From positions 1 through 9,922 of the forward strand of contig DLYJ01000081.1 of the NCBI GenBank assembly GCA_003447785.1: DNA of 9,922 nucleotides, read 5' to 3'. The notes under the pieces are model-generated. The model worked only from the letters and a program-made list of their open reading frames with translations, was not told the origin of the DNA and did no database searches. The translations under genes were made by a program, and so were the position numbers. This document shows positions 1 through 6,851 of this stretch, in pieces. The DNA comes from Treponema sp. GTDB lineage: Bacteria; Spirochaetota; Spirochaetia; Treponematales; Treponemataceae. The stretch's first letter is position 1. The number at the start of each line of letters is the position of its first letter.

Positions 1-1760
1 TTTTAATCAGCCGTCTTGTTTCAAGGTCCAATACCAAGGCTGAACTTACTTTGTTTGACATTAAAAAAGGCAGAAAAATAAATATTACGGATGAGTCCCT
101 GCGGGACGGTGTAATTTTGTCCGCCGATGAAAAAAGCGTAAAAATTGCCGCGGTAAAGGTTGCTGATACTCCTTATTCAATTTGTTTTTATACGGTGGAA
201 TTAAAAGGCTCTGACGTAAAATTTGACAGAAAATTAGTGCTTAAAGCTGACGAAATTCCCTTCAGTCTGACCTGCCGCGAAGGAAACCTTTCCTATATCA
301 GCAAAAAAGGGCTGCGCTGGGCAATCGCAGAATATGATGAATCTTTACAGTCTGTAAATCATATTTTTGTGACCGACGATGAGTATCCCCTTAATATTCG
401 TTCCCTTAATTATCTCGGTCAGAAAGACGGACAAAACTCCTATTCGTTCAGTTACGCAAGAATCGGTATGAGCGGAAAAATGTTCAGCCGCTCAGGCTTT
501 CTGACAGGAAATGTCTTTGCTCTTGGAAGTGAAGATTACGACGGCAGTATTCAGGAGCCGGTTGTAATCAAGGGCGACAGTGGTGACAGACTTGCCTTTT
601 ACGGTGAGCATTATGAATACGATGTACTTTACGCATTGAATATAAATGATATTCAACTTGAATCTGTAAGCGGCCTGACAGAAACAGCGGCTTACGGAGA
701 AACTGGCGGCTCTTCTTCAGAGACAAAAATTCTTCCGTATGCAGAAGATTATAAACCTTTGCAGTATGCAAAAAACGGAGTTATTTTGCCCTGGGGCAGC
801 ATTAATATCTATGACTTTGATTTTGATGTAGACATGTCACCTTCTTTCGGGGCAAGCTTTATAACTTCAAATCCCTGGGGAGACAAAATTACAACTCTAA
901 GCGGAGCCTTTGACATTGCAAGCTTACAGGGCGGCTTTTTACAGCAGATGCAGACGGGGCACGATTCTTTAAGTTTTGTTGAACAGGCGTCGGTGGTCTT
1001 TGATAAAAAAGGCTTTATGCAGGCCTCAGGATCCGTTAATGCGGCAGCAGTCCTGTACCGCGGATATGTAACTTCAATCAGTGCGGGTGCAGGGGCTATT
1101 GGCCTTTACGGCCGCGAATACGTTGACAGGAACGAAGAAAAGAGGGGAAAGACAAAGAATGCCAAAGGCTATTATGCACAGGCAACAGGTTCCCTGACCT
1201 ACAGTAATATACATAAGGTTGCGCCCGGCTATTACCAGTATGCGGGATTTAAACTTACTCCTTTTGTCTGGGGTGCGTCAAAGGATAATGATTACAGGCT
1301 CGAGAAGGATGAGCAGTATAATGCGGGGGCAACGCTTGGAATCAGGCTTCCGGGCTTTGTTCCCCTCCTGTTGAATGCGACAGTCTTTCCTAAGGTGGAT
1401 TATTTTGCCGAAGGCGGAGCAACAGCCGTTTTATTCAATAAGGAAATCCATAAGGGAATTCCGGCACTGTCACTTTATGCCCAGAGGCTTACTTTTATGA
1501 CCTCTTACAGCGGACAAATAAAATATAAAACTTCAGATAATTTTGACATTCAGAAAGTAGATTCCATTGTCAGGGACTTGGAGAAAGAAGATTATAAAGA
1601 CAAACTTGCCTTTACTGTTGAACTTACACTGGCACCGAATACAGGCTTTCTTGCAACAAGTGAATGCAACTTTGGACTTGCGGCATCAGTTTTTTACCAC
1701 TTTAACGGTGAGGATAAAGAAAAATGGGACTGGGGAATTCACTTAAACCTTGCCTGGTAG
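1..1760 (+). CDS. Partial gene: probable outer-membrane protein, propeller-like N-terminal part plus C-terminal beta-barrel
   Basis: The frame is open to the left edge (first full codon at base 3, 585 residues visible). The TTG at 51 is therefore unlikely to be the start, and the real start lies upstream. I cannot assign it to a named family. Roughly residues 1-235 consist of short beta-type segments with alternating hydrophobic residues, as in beta-propeller or WD40/PD40-like repeats. After a Ser/Gly-rich linker, a YKPL motif (about 250-253) opens a region of long amphipathic, Gly- and Tyr-rich strands running to the end. The last strand alternates aromatic and aliphatic residues and ends in Trp, like the C-terminal insertion signal of outer-membrane beta-barrels. 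The layout resembles proteins that join a TolB-like propeller to a surface-antigen barrel; this is inference from pattern. It precedes flbB by 53 nt on the same strand, with no clear terminator between. A porin-like or lipoprotein-associated surface protein is the main alternative. Confidence 0.6.
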   Translation, partial: LISRLVSRSNTKAELTLFDIKKGRKINITDESLRDGVILSADEKSVKIAAVKVADTPYSICFYTVELKGSDVKFDRKLVLKADEIPFSLTCREGNLSYISKKGLRWAIAEYDESLQSVNHIFVTDDEYPLNIRSLNYLGQKDGQNSYSFSYARIGMSGKMFSRSGFLTGNVFALGSEDYDGSIQEPVVIKGDSGDRLAFYGEHYEYDVLYALNINDIQLESVSGLTETAAYGETGGSSSETKILPYAEDYKPLQYAKNGVILPWGSINIYDFDFDVDMSPSFGASFITSNPWGDKITTLSGAFDIASLQGGFLQQMQTGHDSLSFVEQASVVFDKKGFMQASGSVNAAAVLYRGYVTSISAGAGAIGLYGREYVDRNEEKRGKTKNAKGYYAQATGSLTYSNIHKVAPGYYQYAGFKLTPFVWGASKDNDYRLEKDEQYNAGATLGIRLPGFVPLLLNATVFPKVDYFAEGGATAVLFNKEIHKGIPALSLYAQRLTFMTSYSGQIKYKTSDNFDIQKVDSIVRDLEKEDYKDKLAFTVELTLAPNTGFLATSECNFGLAASVFYHFNGEDKEKWDWGIHLNLAW

Positions 1761-1778
1761 AAAAAAATGGTGTAAAAT
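1750..1778 (+). promoter_or_regulatory. Candidate sigma70-type promoter for flbB-fliK-flgD-flgE
   Basis: TTGCCT (1750-1755) and TAAAAT (1773-1778) are separated by 17 nt, matching the -35 and -10 consensus at 4/6 and 5/6 positions. Initiation would fall near 1785, giving a leader of about 29 nt before the flbB ATG at 1814. The -35 overlaps the last codons of the upstream gene. No sigma28-type flagellar promoter (TAAA-N15-GCCGATAA) is visible. The call rests on motif spacing only; in AT-rich DNA such matches can occur by chance. Confidence 0.4.
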
Positions 1779-1813
1779 AAAATATTGTTTTGAGTTTTCT
1801 TTGAGGTGGGGAA

Positions 1814-2443
1814 ATGGCTAGAGGAAACGGATTAGGAAAATCTATAGTCTTACTTTTATTAATCGCAATCATCATTTTAGGCGGACTTTTGTGGTTCGAC
1901 TATCTCGGCATAATTCAGGCAAAGTCTGTTTTTGCGCCGGTTTATAAACTTCTGGGCAAGCAGACCCAGACTTCTGTAACTGCAACTTCAACAAAACCTC
2001 TTGAAGCTGACCTTGACAGCGACCGCCTTGCAAAGCGTCTGGAAGCGCTGGAAATCCGCAAACAGGAACTGGATAAAAGGGAACAGGACATCTCCAGAAC
2101 GGAAAGTGCAAACGAAGCTGTTGCAAAAGAACTGGAAGACAGACAAAAAAGTCAGGAAGAAAGAGAAAAAACATTCAACAATGAGGTCAAAAAGTACGAT
2201 GATAGAAATGTTAACATCGAACAAATTTCGACCTATTTGACAAGTATGCCGCCAAAAACAGCCGTAGAACAGCTGATGGGAATGGATGATCAGGATGTAA
2301 TTGACATCTTCCGCAAAACAGATGCTCTGGCTGCCGCTGCAAGAACTGCGTCAATGACTTCGGTTTGGCTTATGAATATGCCTGCTGAACGCGCCGCAGT
2401 TATCCAGCGTAAAATGGCCAGTAAGCCGGAGTCTTTAGACTAG
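1814..2443 (+). CDS. flbB: Periplasmic flagellar collar/motor protein FlbB
   Basis: FlbB is a spirochaetal flagellar protein anchored in the cytoplasmic membrane. In Borrelia burgdorferi it builds the base of the periplasmic collar around the motor and affects stator assembly. The 209-residue product is close to the size expected for the family. A short polar start is followed by one membrane segment (about 10-34, signal anchor), then a Thr/Ser-rich linker. A charged Lys/Glu/Gln coiled coil follows (about 65-130). The C-terminal MotE/MgtE-N-like helical domain (about 135-203) carries a YLTSMPP start, a MDDQDVIDIF stretch and an LMNMPAERAA repeat of the same motif. The ATG at 1814 is supported by a GAGGT Shine-Dalgarno at 1803-1807. 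The gene sits directly upstream of fliK, flgD and flgE, which is the known spirochaetal order. The family call is strong; the collar role here is by homology. Confidence 0.85.
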   Translation: MARGNGLGKSIVLLLLIAIIILGGLLWFDYLGIIQAKSVFAPVYKLLGKQTQTSVTATSTKPLEADLDSDRLAKRLEALEIRKQELDKREQDISRTESANEAVAKELEDRQKSQEEREKTFNNEVKKYDDRNVNIEQISTYLTSMPPKTAVEQLMGMDDQDVIDIFRKTDALAAAARTASMTSVWLMNMPAERAAVIQRKMASKPESLD

Positions 2444-2484
2444 GCGGCCTGCCTGAAATCGGCCGGAATCTTCGATTTAACATT

Positions 2485-2500
2485 GGAGGTCGTGCCGATG
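2485..2500 (+). promoter_or_regulatory. Shine-Dalgarno that fixes the fliK start
   Basis: GGAGG at 2485-2489 lies 8 nt before the ATG at 2498. An in-frame TTG at 2483 would start inside this ribosome binding site and has nothing suitable upstream, so the ATG is preferred, shortening the longest open frame by five codons. Confidence 0.75.
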
Positions 2501-3829
2501 CAAGCCGTTCAAATCGAGCAGCTTTTACCGCAGATTCAATCAGTACAAGTTTCTCCTCAGGACCTGAAAACGGGCGATACCCGTTTTATGGACGAATTGC
2601 GTTCATTGCAGGAAAACGAAGATAAACATGCTGAACTTCCTGAAAAGGAAGAAAAAACTGCAGTAAAGGAAAAAGCAGATTCAAAAAAAGACGTTGCAAA
2701 AGAAACTCCAGAAGAAAATCAGAAAAATGAACCGGAAGAAAAAGTTGTTTCATCTGCAGAACTTGCTGTAAAACAAATGATTGAACAGCGTTCAGTTCAG
2801 AAGGATAATAATGAACTTCCGGAAGATGAGCATCAGCTTGTTGTGGAAACAAAAAATGACAAGCTTGTAGTTCCGAACAAACTTAAGTGGCTTTTTGAAG
2901 TAGAAGGCAAAAATGCATCAGAAAACAAAATTGATGATGAACTTGCTGCTTTGATTGAAGACGCTCAGGAATTTGTTCCGGGGCTTGAAAGCGAAGAAGA
3001 GCTTTTGACAAAGGCTCAGAATTTTTCTGTAACTTCTCCACGGGAATTTCTTGAAAACGCAGAAAAAAATGGTGTCCAGGTAAAATTTGCTCAACACGAA
3101 CTTTCTGAAGATAAAGAAAGTTTTTCACAGTTGGCAAAAAAGGACAAAAAACTTAGTCGTTTCGAAGTTTCGGATTTTAGAACCGTTAAGGCAGAATCAA
3201 AAAATCCGGATCAGGTAGTTCATAAAAGCCAGCAGAGAAAAGAATTTGAACTTTCTTATAAACAGGAAAGTAAAAATTCAATTCAAGTGACAATGGACCT
3301 TTCAAAAGCCGCTGAACAAAACATTACTTCTTCAAGTCAGCAGAGCGCTTCTGCAAACGGTTCAACTTTCCAGGCAATGCTGTCAAATGCCGTAATCGAC
3401 AATGCTCCGGAATTCGTTAAAGCCGGTTCAATTGTTTTGCGGGACAACAACCAGGGAAGTATCAATCTCGTTCTTCACCCGGAAAAACTCGGAAATGTAA
3501 AAATCAATCTTTCACTTTCTGACAAGGTTATTTCCGGCCAGATTACAGTTCATTCAAAGGAAGCCTATGAAGCAATCAAAGACAGCATCGCAGCCCTTAA
3601 GAATGAATTTGCACAGAACGGTTTTGAAACTGGTGAATTCAATCTGAATTTATCCAATGGAAATGAGCAGTTTGCCCAGAATCATTCAAATTCACAGGCT
3701 CAGGACCAGCAGGCACAGTTTAAGGCTGACCGCGCTTACTCTGAATTTGTGGCTGTAATAAGTTCAGAAGAAGCAGCTGTGGCCGCTTACCAGAACGGAA
3801 ATGATTATTCTGTAAATATTGTTGCATAA
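2498..3829 (+). CDS. fliK: Flagellar hook-length control protein FliK
   Basis: FliK is a secreted molecular ruler that measures the hook and switches the export apparatus from hook to filament substrates. In treponemes the gene is also called tap1. The 443-residue product has the usual two-part build. A long, poorly conserved N-terminal region (about 1-300) is rich in Glu, Lys, Gln and Ser. A compact C-terminal Flg_hook domain spans about 305-390, with a LHPEKLG core (326-332) followed by an amphipathic strand-helix pattern. A Gln/Ala-rich tail follows. The Lys/Glu-dense stretch at about 45-85 is low complexity and probably disordered, as expected for the ruler part. It lies between flbB (54-nt gap) and flgD (93-nt gap). 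The C-terminal domain plus the neighbours make the call firm; the N-terminal half alone would not be recognisable. Confidence 0.88.
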   Translation: MQAVQIEQLLPQIQSVQVSPQDLKTGDTRFMDELRSLQENEDKHAELPEKEEKTAVKEKADSKKDVAKETPEENQKNEPEEKVVSSAELAVKQMIEQRSVQKDNNELPEDEHQLVVETKNDKLVVPNKLKWLFEVEGKNASENKIDDELAALIEDAQEFVPGLESEEELLTKAQNFSVTSPREFLENAEKNGVQVKFAQHELSEDKESFSQLAKKDKKLSRFEVSDFRTVKAESKNPDQVVHKSQQRKEFELSYKQESKNSIQVTMDLSKAAEQNITSSSQQSASANGSTFQAMLSNAVIDNAPEFVKAGSIVLRDNNQGSINLVLHPEKLGNVKINLSLSDKVISGQITVHSKEAYEAIKDSIAALKNEFAQNGFETGEFNLNLSNGNEQFAQNHSNSQAQDQQAQFKADRAYSEFVAVISSEEAAVAAYQNGNDYSVNIVA

Positions 3830-3840
3830 AAAAATTCAAG

Positions 3841-3859
3841 TCGGCTTAAAAAAAGCCGA
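3841..3859 (+). promoter_or_regulatory. Intercistronic hairpin 1 (fliK-flgD gap)
   Basis: TCGGCTT (3841-3847) pairs perfectly with AAGCCGA (3853-3859) around an A-only loop. No T-run follows on the + strand, so it is not a typical intrinsic terminator. It begins 12 nt after the fliK stop codon. A role in mRNA end protection, processing or attenuation is inference. Confidence 0.5.
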
Positions 3860-3872
3860 AATTAATAAAGCA

Positions 3873-3899
3873 AGGTTCATCTGCCATGTGGATGAACTT
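3873..3899 (+). promoter_or_regulatory. Intercistronic hairpin 2, just upstream of flgD ribosome binding site
   Basis: GTTCATC (3875-3881) pairs with GATGAAC (3891-3897), extended by a G-T and an A-T pair to nine base pairs around a nine-base loop. It ends 11 nt before the flgD Shine-Dalgarno (GGGAG at 3911-3915). It is followed by A-rich rather than T-rich sequence, so termination is unlikely. It may structure the flgD leader. Confidence 0.5.
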
Positions 3900-3922
3900 A
3901 AAAAATTGATGGGAGTAACTGA

Positions 3923-4363
3923 ATGGATTTTACAGCTACGATGAGTGCAAGCGAAAAACTGCAGACACAGACTGCGGTTGATTCGTTCAACAAAACACTG
4001 ACAGTAAACGGACGTAAGGCCAGTAATGAATTGGGCAAGGATGACTTTCTTAAACTATTGATTGCTCAGCTTTCAAACCAGGACCCTACAAGTCCTCTCG
4101 AGAATACTGAATTTATTGCCCAGATGGCACAGTTCAGTTCTCTGGAACAGATGACAAACATGAGTCAGAGTTTTGAAAAGATGAGTACTCTTATCAATTC
4201 AAGCGAAGCACAGTCAATGCTCGGCCGCAGGGTTGACCTTGACCTGGGCGATACTTCTGCAACGGGCGTTGTTGAAGGAGCAACACGTGGATTATCTCCA
4301 CGCATTCTGGTAAACGGCATGTATTACAGCATGGATCAGATTAAGGCCGTTTACGATAACTAA
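3923..4363 (+). CDS. flgD: Flagellar hook-capping/assembly protein FlgD (short form)
   Basis: FlgD forms the temporary cap at the growing hook tip and is needed for FlgE to polymerise in the periplasm. The 146-residue product carries the diagnostic N-terminal FlgD motif at about 41-77 (DFLKLLIAQLSNQDP, then an acidic/aliphatic run ending FSSLEQM). A Gln/Ser-rich helix at about 78-98 is followed by a small beta-rich end (about 100-145). It is much shorter than the roughly 230-residue enteric FlgD. The inserted Ig-like domain is missing and only the core and a Tudor-like end remain, which fits the short spirochaetal form. The ATG at 3923 has GGGAG at 3911-3915, seven bases upstream. It is followed by flgE after 31 nt, so the two are very likely co-transcribed. 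Confidence 0.92.
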   Translation: MDFTATMSASEKLQTQTAVDSFNKTLTVNGRKASNELGKDDFLKLLIAQLSNQDPTSPLENTEFIAQMAQFSSLEQMTNMSQSFEKMSTLINSSEAQSMLGRRVDLDLGDTSATGVVEGATRGLSPRILVNGMYYSMDQIKAVYDN

Positions 4364-4394
4364 TAATTTAAGAATTTAAAACGAGGGTAGCAAT

Positions 4395-5786
4395 ATGATG
4401 AGATCACTTTATTCTGGAGTATCCGGTCTTCAGAATCACCAGACAAGAATGGATGTTATTGGTAACAACATTTCCAACGTTAACACAACAGGTTTCAAAA
4501 GAGGCCGTGTTAACTTTCAGGATATGATTAGCCAGCAACTTAGCGGAGCCGCAAAACCAACTGACGAAATCGGTGGTGTAAACCCTAAAGAAGTCGGCCT
4601 TGGTATGACTGTAGCTTCAATCGACACAGTATTTACTCAGGGTAACCTTCAGTCAACAGGTATCGCAACTGATGTTGCAATCCAGGGTAACGGATTCTTC
4701 CTTGAAAAGAACGGCGAAAAATCTTATTACACACGTGCCGGCGCTTTCAGCCTTGACTCAGACGGAACTTTGGTTAACCCTGCAAACGGTTACCGCGTTC
4801 AGGGATGGATGGCACGCCAGATTGACGGCGAAACAGTTCTCCAGACAGCTGCAAGTCCTGAAGATCTCATTATTCCTGTAGGATCTAAAGACCCTGCAAA
4901 AGCAACAGCAAATGTAAACTTTGCATGTAACCTCGATAAAAATACACCGGAAATTCCAGAAGGTGCAAATGCGGCAGATGTTGCAAAAGGCACATGGAAT
5001 ACAGAATTCAAGGTTTACGACAGCTTTGGCAACACACACCTGCTTTCTGTAAACTTTACCCGCGTAGTAGGAAATCCTAACCAGTGGCGTGCTGATGTTC
5101 AGATTGATGCTGACAATGCAGACTTTACACAGACCCGGGTTGGCCTTAATACAACTGACGGAACTGACAATTACTTCTTCGTTAACTTTGACAATACAGG
5201 AACCCTGCAGTCTGTAACAGACTCAGTTGGAAACGTAACAAACCCCACAGGAGAAATCATTCTCCAGGCTTCTTACACAGTTCCTGAAGCAAATCCAAAC
5301 GAAGACGGAACTCCATACCGCCAGACAATGAACATCAACCTTGGTACAATCGGAAGCCAGAAGAACACTGTAACTCAGAGTGCTTCAAAGTCTTCTACAA
5401 AGGCTTTCTACCAGGACGGTTATACAATGGGTTATCTTGACAACTTTAAGATTGACTCGTCAGGCGTAATCACAGGTGTTTATTCAAACGGAACAAACCG
5501 TACAATCGGTCAGCTTGCACTTGCAACATTTACAAACCAGAACGGTCTTGAAAAAGCCGGAAACAACACTTATGTAGAAAGCAATAACTCAGGTATTGCA
5601 AACATCGGTGCTTCAGGTATTGCAGGAAAGGGAAGCCTTCTTGCAGGCGCTCTGGAAATGTCAAACGTTGACCTGTCTGAACAGTTTACAGACATGATCG
5701 TAACTCAGCGTGGTTTCCAGTCAAATGCAAAGACTATTACAACAGCTGATACACTTCTTGAAACTGTACTCAGCCTCAAACGCTAA
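4395..5786 (+). CDS. flgE: Flagellar hook protein FlgE, with lysinoalanine cross-link residues
   Basis: FlgE is the structural subunit of the hook joining the motor to the periplasmic filament. The N-terminal D0 rod-type motif is clear ([13 protein letters not shown] with [16 protein letters not shown], about 4-36), as is the C-terminal hook/basal-body domain (about 418-460, with [14 protein letters not shown] and [11 protein letters not shown]). Between them lie the surface-exposed hook domains. At 463 residues it is longer than the enteric protein and agrees with treponemal FlgE as I recall it. It has exactly one cysteine, C178 (TGT at 4926), and a lysine at K165 (AAA at 4887). These positions match the residue pair that forms inter-subunit lysinoalanine bonds in T. 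denticola. The start has two adjacent ATGs (4395, 4398) behind GAGGG at 4383-4387; 4395 is preferred because it reproduces the known numbering. Arginine codons are mostly CGT/CGC, suggesting high expression. Confidence 0.97.
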   Translation: MMRSLYSGVSGLQNHQTRMDVIGNNISNVNTTGFKRGRVNFQDMISQQLSGAAKPTDEIGGVNPKEVGLGMTVASIDTVFTQGNLQSTGIATDVAIQGNGFFLEKNGEKSYYTRAGAFSLDSDGTLVNPANGYRVQGWMARQIDGETVLQTAASPEDLIIPVGSKDPAKATANVNFACNLDKNTPEIPEGANAADVAKGTWNTEFKVYDSFGNTHLLSVNFTRVVGNPNQWRADVQIDADNADFTQTRVGLNTTDGTDNYFFVNFDNTGTLQSVTDSVGNVTNPTGEIILQASYTVPEANPNEDGTPYRQTMNINLGTIGSQKNTVTQSASKSSTKAFYQDGYTMGYLDNFKIDSSGVITGVYSNGTNRTIGQLALATFTNQNGLEKAGNNTYVESNNSGIANIGASGIAGKGSLLAGALEMSNVDLSEQFTDMIVTQRGFQSNAKTITTADTLLETVLSLKR

Positions 5787-5805
5787 TCACTTTTGATTAA
5801 GTGAT
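5786..5805 (+). promoter_or_regulatory. Hairpin overlapping the flgE stop codon
   Basis: ATCACTT (5786-5792) pairs with AAGTGAT (5799-5805) around a six-base loop; its first base is the last base of the flgE TAA. It lies immediately before the strong terminator and lacks its own T-run, so it may protect the 3' end of the transcript or aid termination. Confidence 0.5.
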
Positions 5806-5808
5806 ACG

Positions 5809-5837
5809 AACCGCTCCTGAAAGGGAGCGGTTTTTTT
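5809..5837 (+). terminator. Rho-independent terminator of the flagellar block
   Basis: AACCGCTCC (5809-5817) pairs with GGAGCGGTT (5824-5832), closed by a T-G pair over a GAAA tetraloop (5819-5822) and followed by a seven-T run (5831-5837). The GC-rich stem, stable GNRA loop and T-run make this a strong terminator, placed 22 nt after flgE. Confidence 0.93.
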
Positions 5838-5844
5838 GTAAGGC

Positions 5845-5850
5845 TAGAAT
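5845..5850 (+). promoter_or_regulatory. Candidate -10 element for the radical SAM gene
   Basis: TAGAAT matches the -10 consensus at 5/6 positions and sits between the flgE terminator and the ATG at 5862. A transcript from it would begin about five bases before the start codon, so the message would be nearly leaderless. No -35 is visible, because that position falls in the terminator stem. Speculative. Confidence 0.22.
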
Positions 5851-5861
5851 AAAAAAAACGA

Positions 5862-6785
5862 ATGAAAGTATCCGAATTTTACAAAAATATTTTTGGCTGT
5901 AAAGTTTACAAAGTTTCTCTTGATGCAGGCTGTACCTGTCCCAACCGTGACGGCACAAAGGGGCGGGGCGGGTGCCTATTTTGCAGCAGCCGCGGATCCG
6001 GAGAATTTGCTTCGGATAAAACACTTTCAATTACAGACCAGTTAAACAGTGGAATTCAAAAAGTTGTTAAAAAAGCATCCGGAAGAAGTGGAAAAAATGA
6101 ACATAAGTTCATTGCATACTTTCAGAACTTTACATCCACCTACGGGGATGAGGAAAAGTTAATTCTCAAATACAGGGAAGCCCTCTCTCATCCCGATGTG
6201 GCAGGAATCTCAATTGCAACCCGTCCGGACTGCCTTTCCCATAAGATAATTGAATTCATTTCTGACATTTCAAATCAGACCTTTGTCCAGATTGAATTAG
6301 GGCTTCAAACTTCAAATCCGGAAACTTCAAAACTGATGAATATCGGGTATCATTACAGTGATTATGAAGAGGCGGTCAAAAGGATTAAAAATGCTGCTCC
6401 AAAAGTTCATCTTGTTACCCATCTGATATTTGGTTTACCCGGAGAAGGGGAGTCGGATATGCTTGATAGCGTTCAATTCGTAAACAGGGTAAATACCCGT
6501 GTCTGCCAGAACCTGTCTGACAGAGACAGATATTTTGGAATAAAAATCACAGAATTATTTATCGTTTCTGATGCACCCCTAATTGAATTCTACCGGGAAG
6601 GAAAGATAAAAGTTTTTGATATTGATGAATATTTTGAACTGATTGAGCGTTCTCTTAAAATGCTTGATAAAACCTGCATCATTCACAGACTGACCGGGGA
6701 TCCGCCCTTAAAAACACTTGTTGCGCCCCAGTGGGCAGCGGACAAAAAACGCCTGCTTTCCAGAGTGAATTTAATTCTTCTATAA
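5862..6785 (+). CDS. Radical SAM protein, TIGR01212 (YhcC/YtqA) family
   Basis: The product is a radical SAM enzyme that should bind a [4Fe-4S] cluster and cleave S-adenosylmethionine. The cluster site is the family's wide-spaced form, C26-x11-C38-x2-C41, inside GCTCPNRDGTKGRGGCLFC. Further family marks are AYFQNFTSTYGD (85-96), ISIATRPDCL (116-125), ELGLQTSN (145-152), HLIFGLPGEGE (187-197), HRLTGDPP (275-282) and the APQW tail. The length of 307 residues is essentially that of E. coli YhcC. The B. subtilis relative YtqA has been linked, as I recall, to wobble-uridine tRNA modification (MnmL), but family membership does not prove that reaction here. ATG 5862 is the first in-frame start after a TAA at 5850-5852. 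No Shine-Dalgarno is visible, so translation initiation is unusual. Arginine codons include many AGG/AGA/CGG, unlike flgE and hppA. No link to the flagellar genes is evident. Confidence 0.9.
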   Translation: MKVSEFYKNIFGCKVYKVSLDAGCTCPNRDGTKGRGGCLFCSSRGSGEFASDKTLSITDQLNSGIQKVVKKASGRSGKNEHKFIAYFQNFTSTYGDEEKLILKYREALSHPDVAGISIATRPDCLSHKIIEFISDISNQTFVQIELGLQTSNPETSKLMNIGYHYSDYEEAVKRIKNAAPKVHLVTHLIFGLPGEGESDMLDSVQFVNRVNTRVCQNLSDRDRYFGIKITELFIVSDAPLIEFYREGKIKVFDIDEYFELIERSLKMLDKTCIIHRLTGDPPLKTLVAPQWAADKKRLLSRVNLILL

Positions 6786-6831
6786 AAGACATTATTGTAC
6801 AAATTCACCAACAGATTAAATTCTTCATTTT

Positions 6832-6840
6832 TGCTATATT
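6832..6840 (+). promoter_or_regulatory. Candidate extended -10 promoter upstream of hppA
   Basis: TGCTATATT fits the extended -10 pattern TGnTATAAT with one mismatch. No -35 is seen at the expected distance. Use of this element would give a leader of about 100 nt before hppA. Confidence 0.25.
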
Positions 6841-6851
6841 AAACTTACCAG

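Noticed and set aside
1872..2240. Several overlapping frames on both strands within flbB
   Set aside because: They are low-complexity shadows of the Lys/Glu coiled-coil coding sequence and lack ribosome binding sites.
2444..2480. Competing short stems in the flbB-fliK gap (CGGCC 2445-2449 with GGCCG 2461-2465; AAATCG 2456-2461 with CGATTT 2473-2478)
   Set aside because: The stems are only five to six base pairs with long loops; such pairs occur easily by chance and no riboswitch-like pattern is visible.
4758..5039. 93-codon Cys-rich frame on the - strand within flgE
   Set aside because: The Cys-rich product comes from reading the opposite strand of Ala/Thr/Asn codons of flgE; there is no independent start signal.
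6769..6826. Near-identical 12-mers (6769-6780 and 6815-6826) around the end of the radical SAM gene
   Set aside because: AT-rich and imperfect (11/12), with no further copies seen; most likely coincidence rather than an operator or attachment site.
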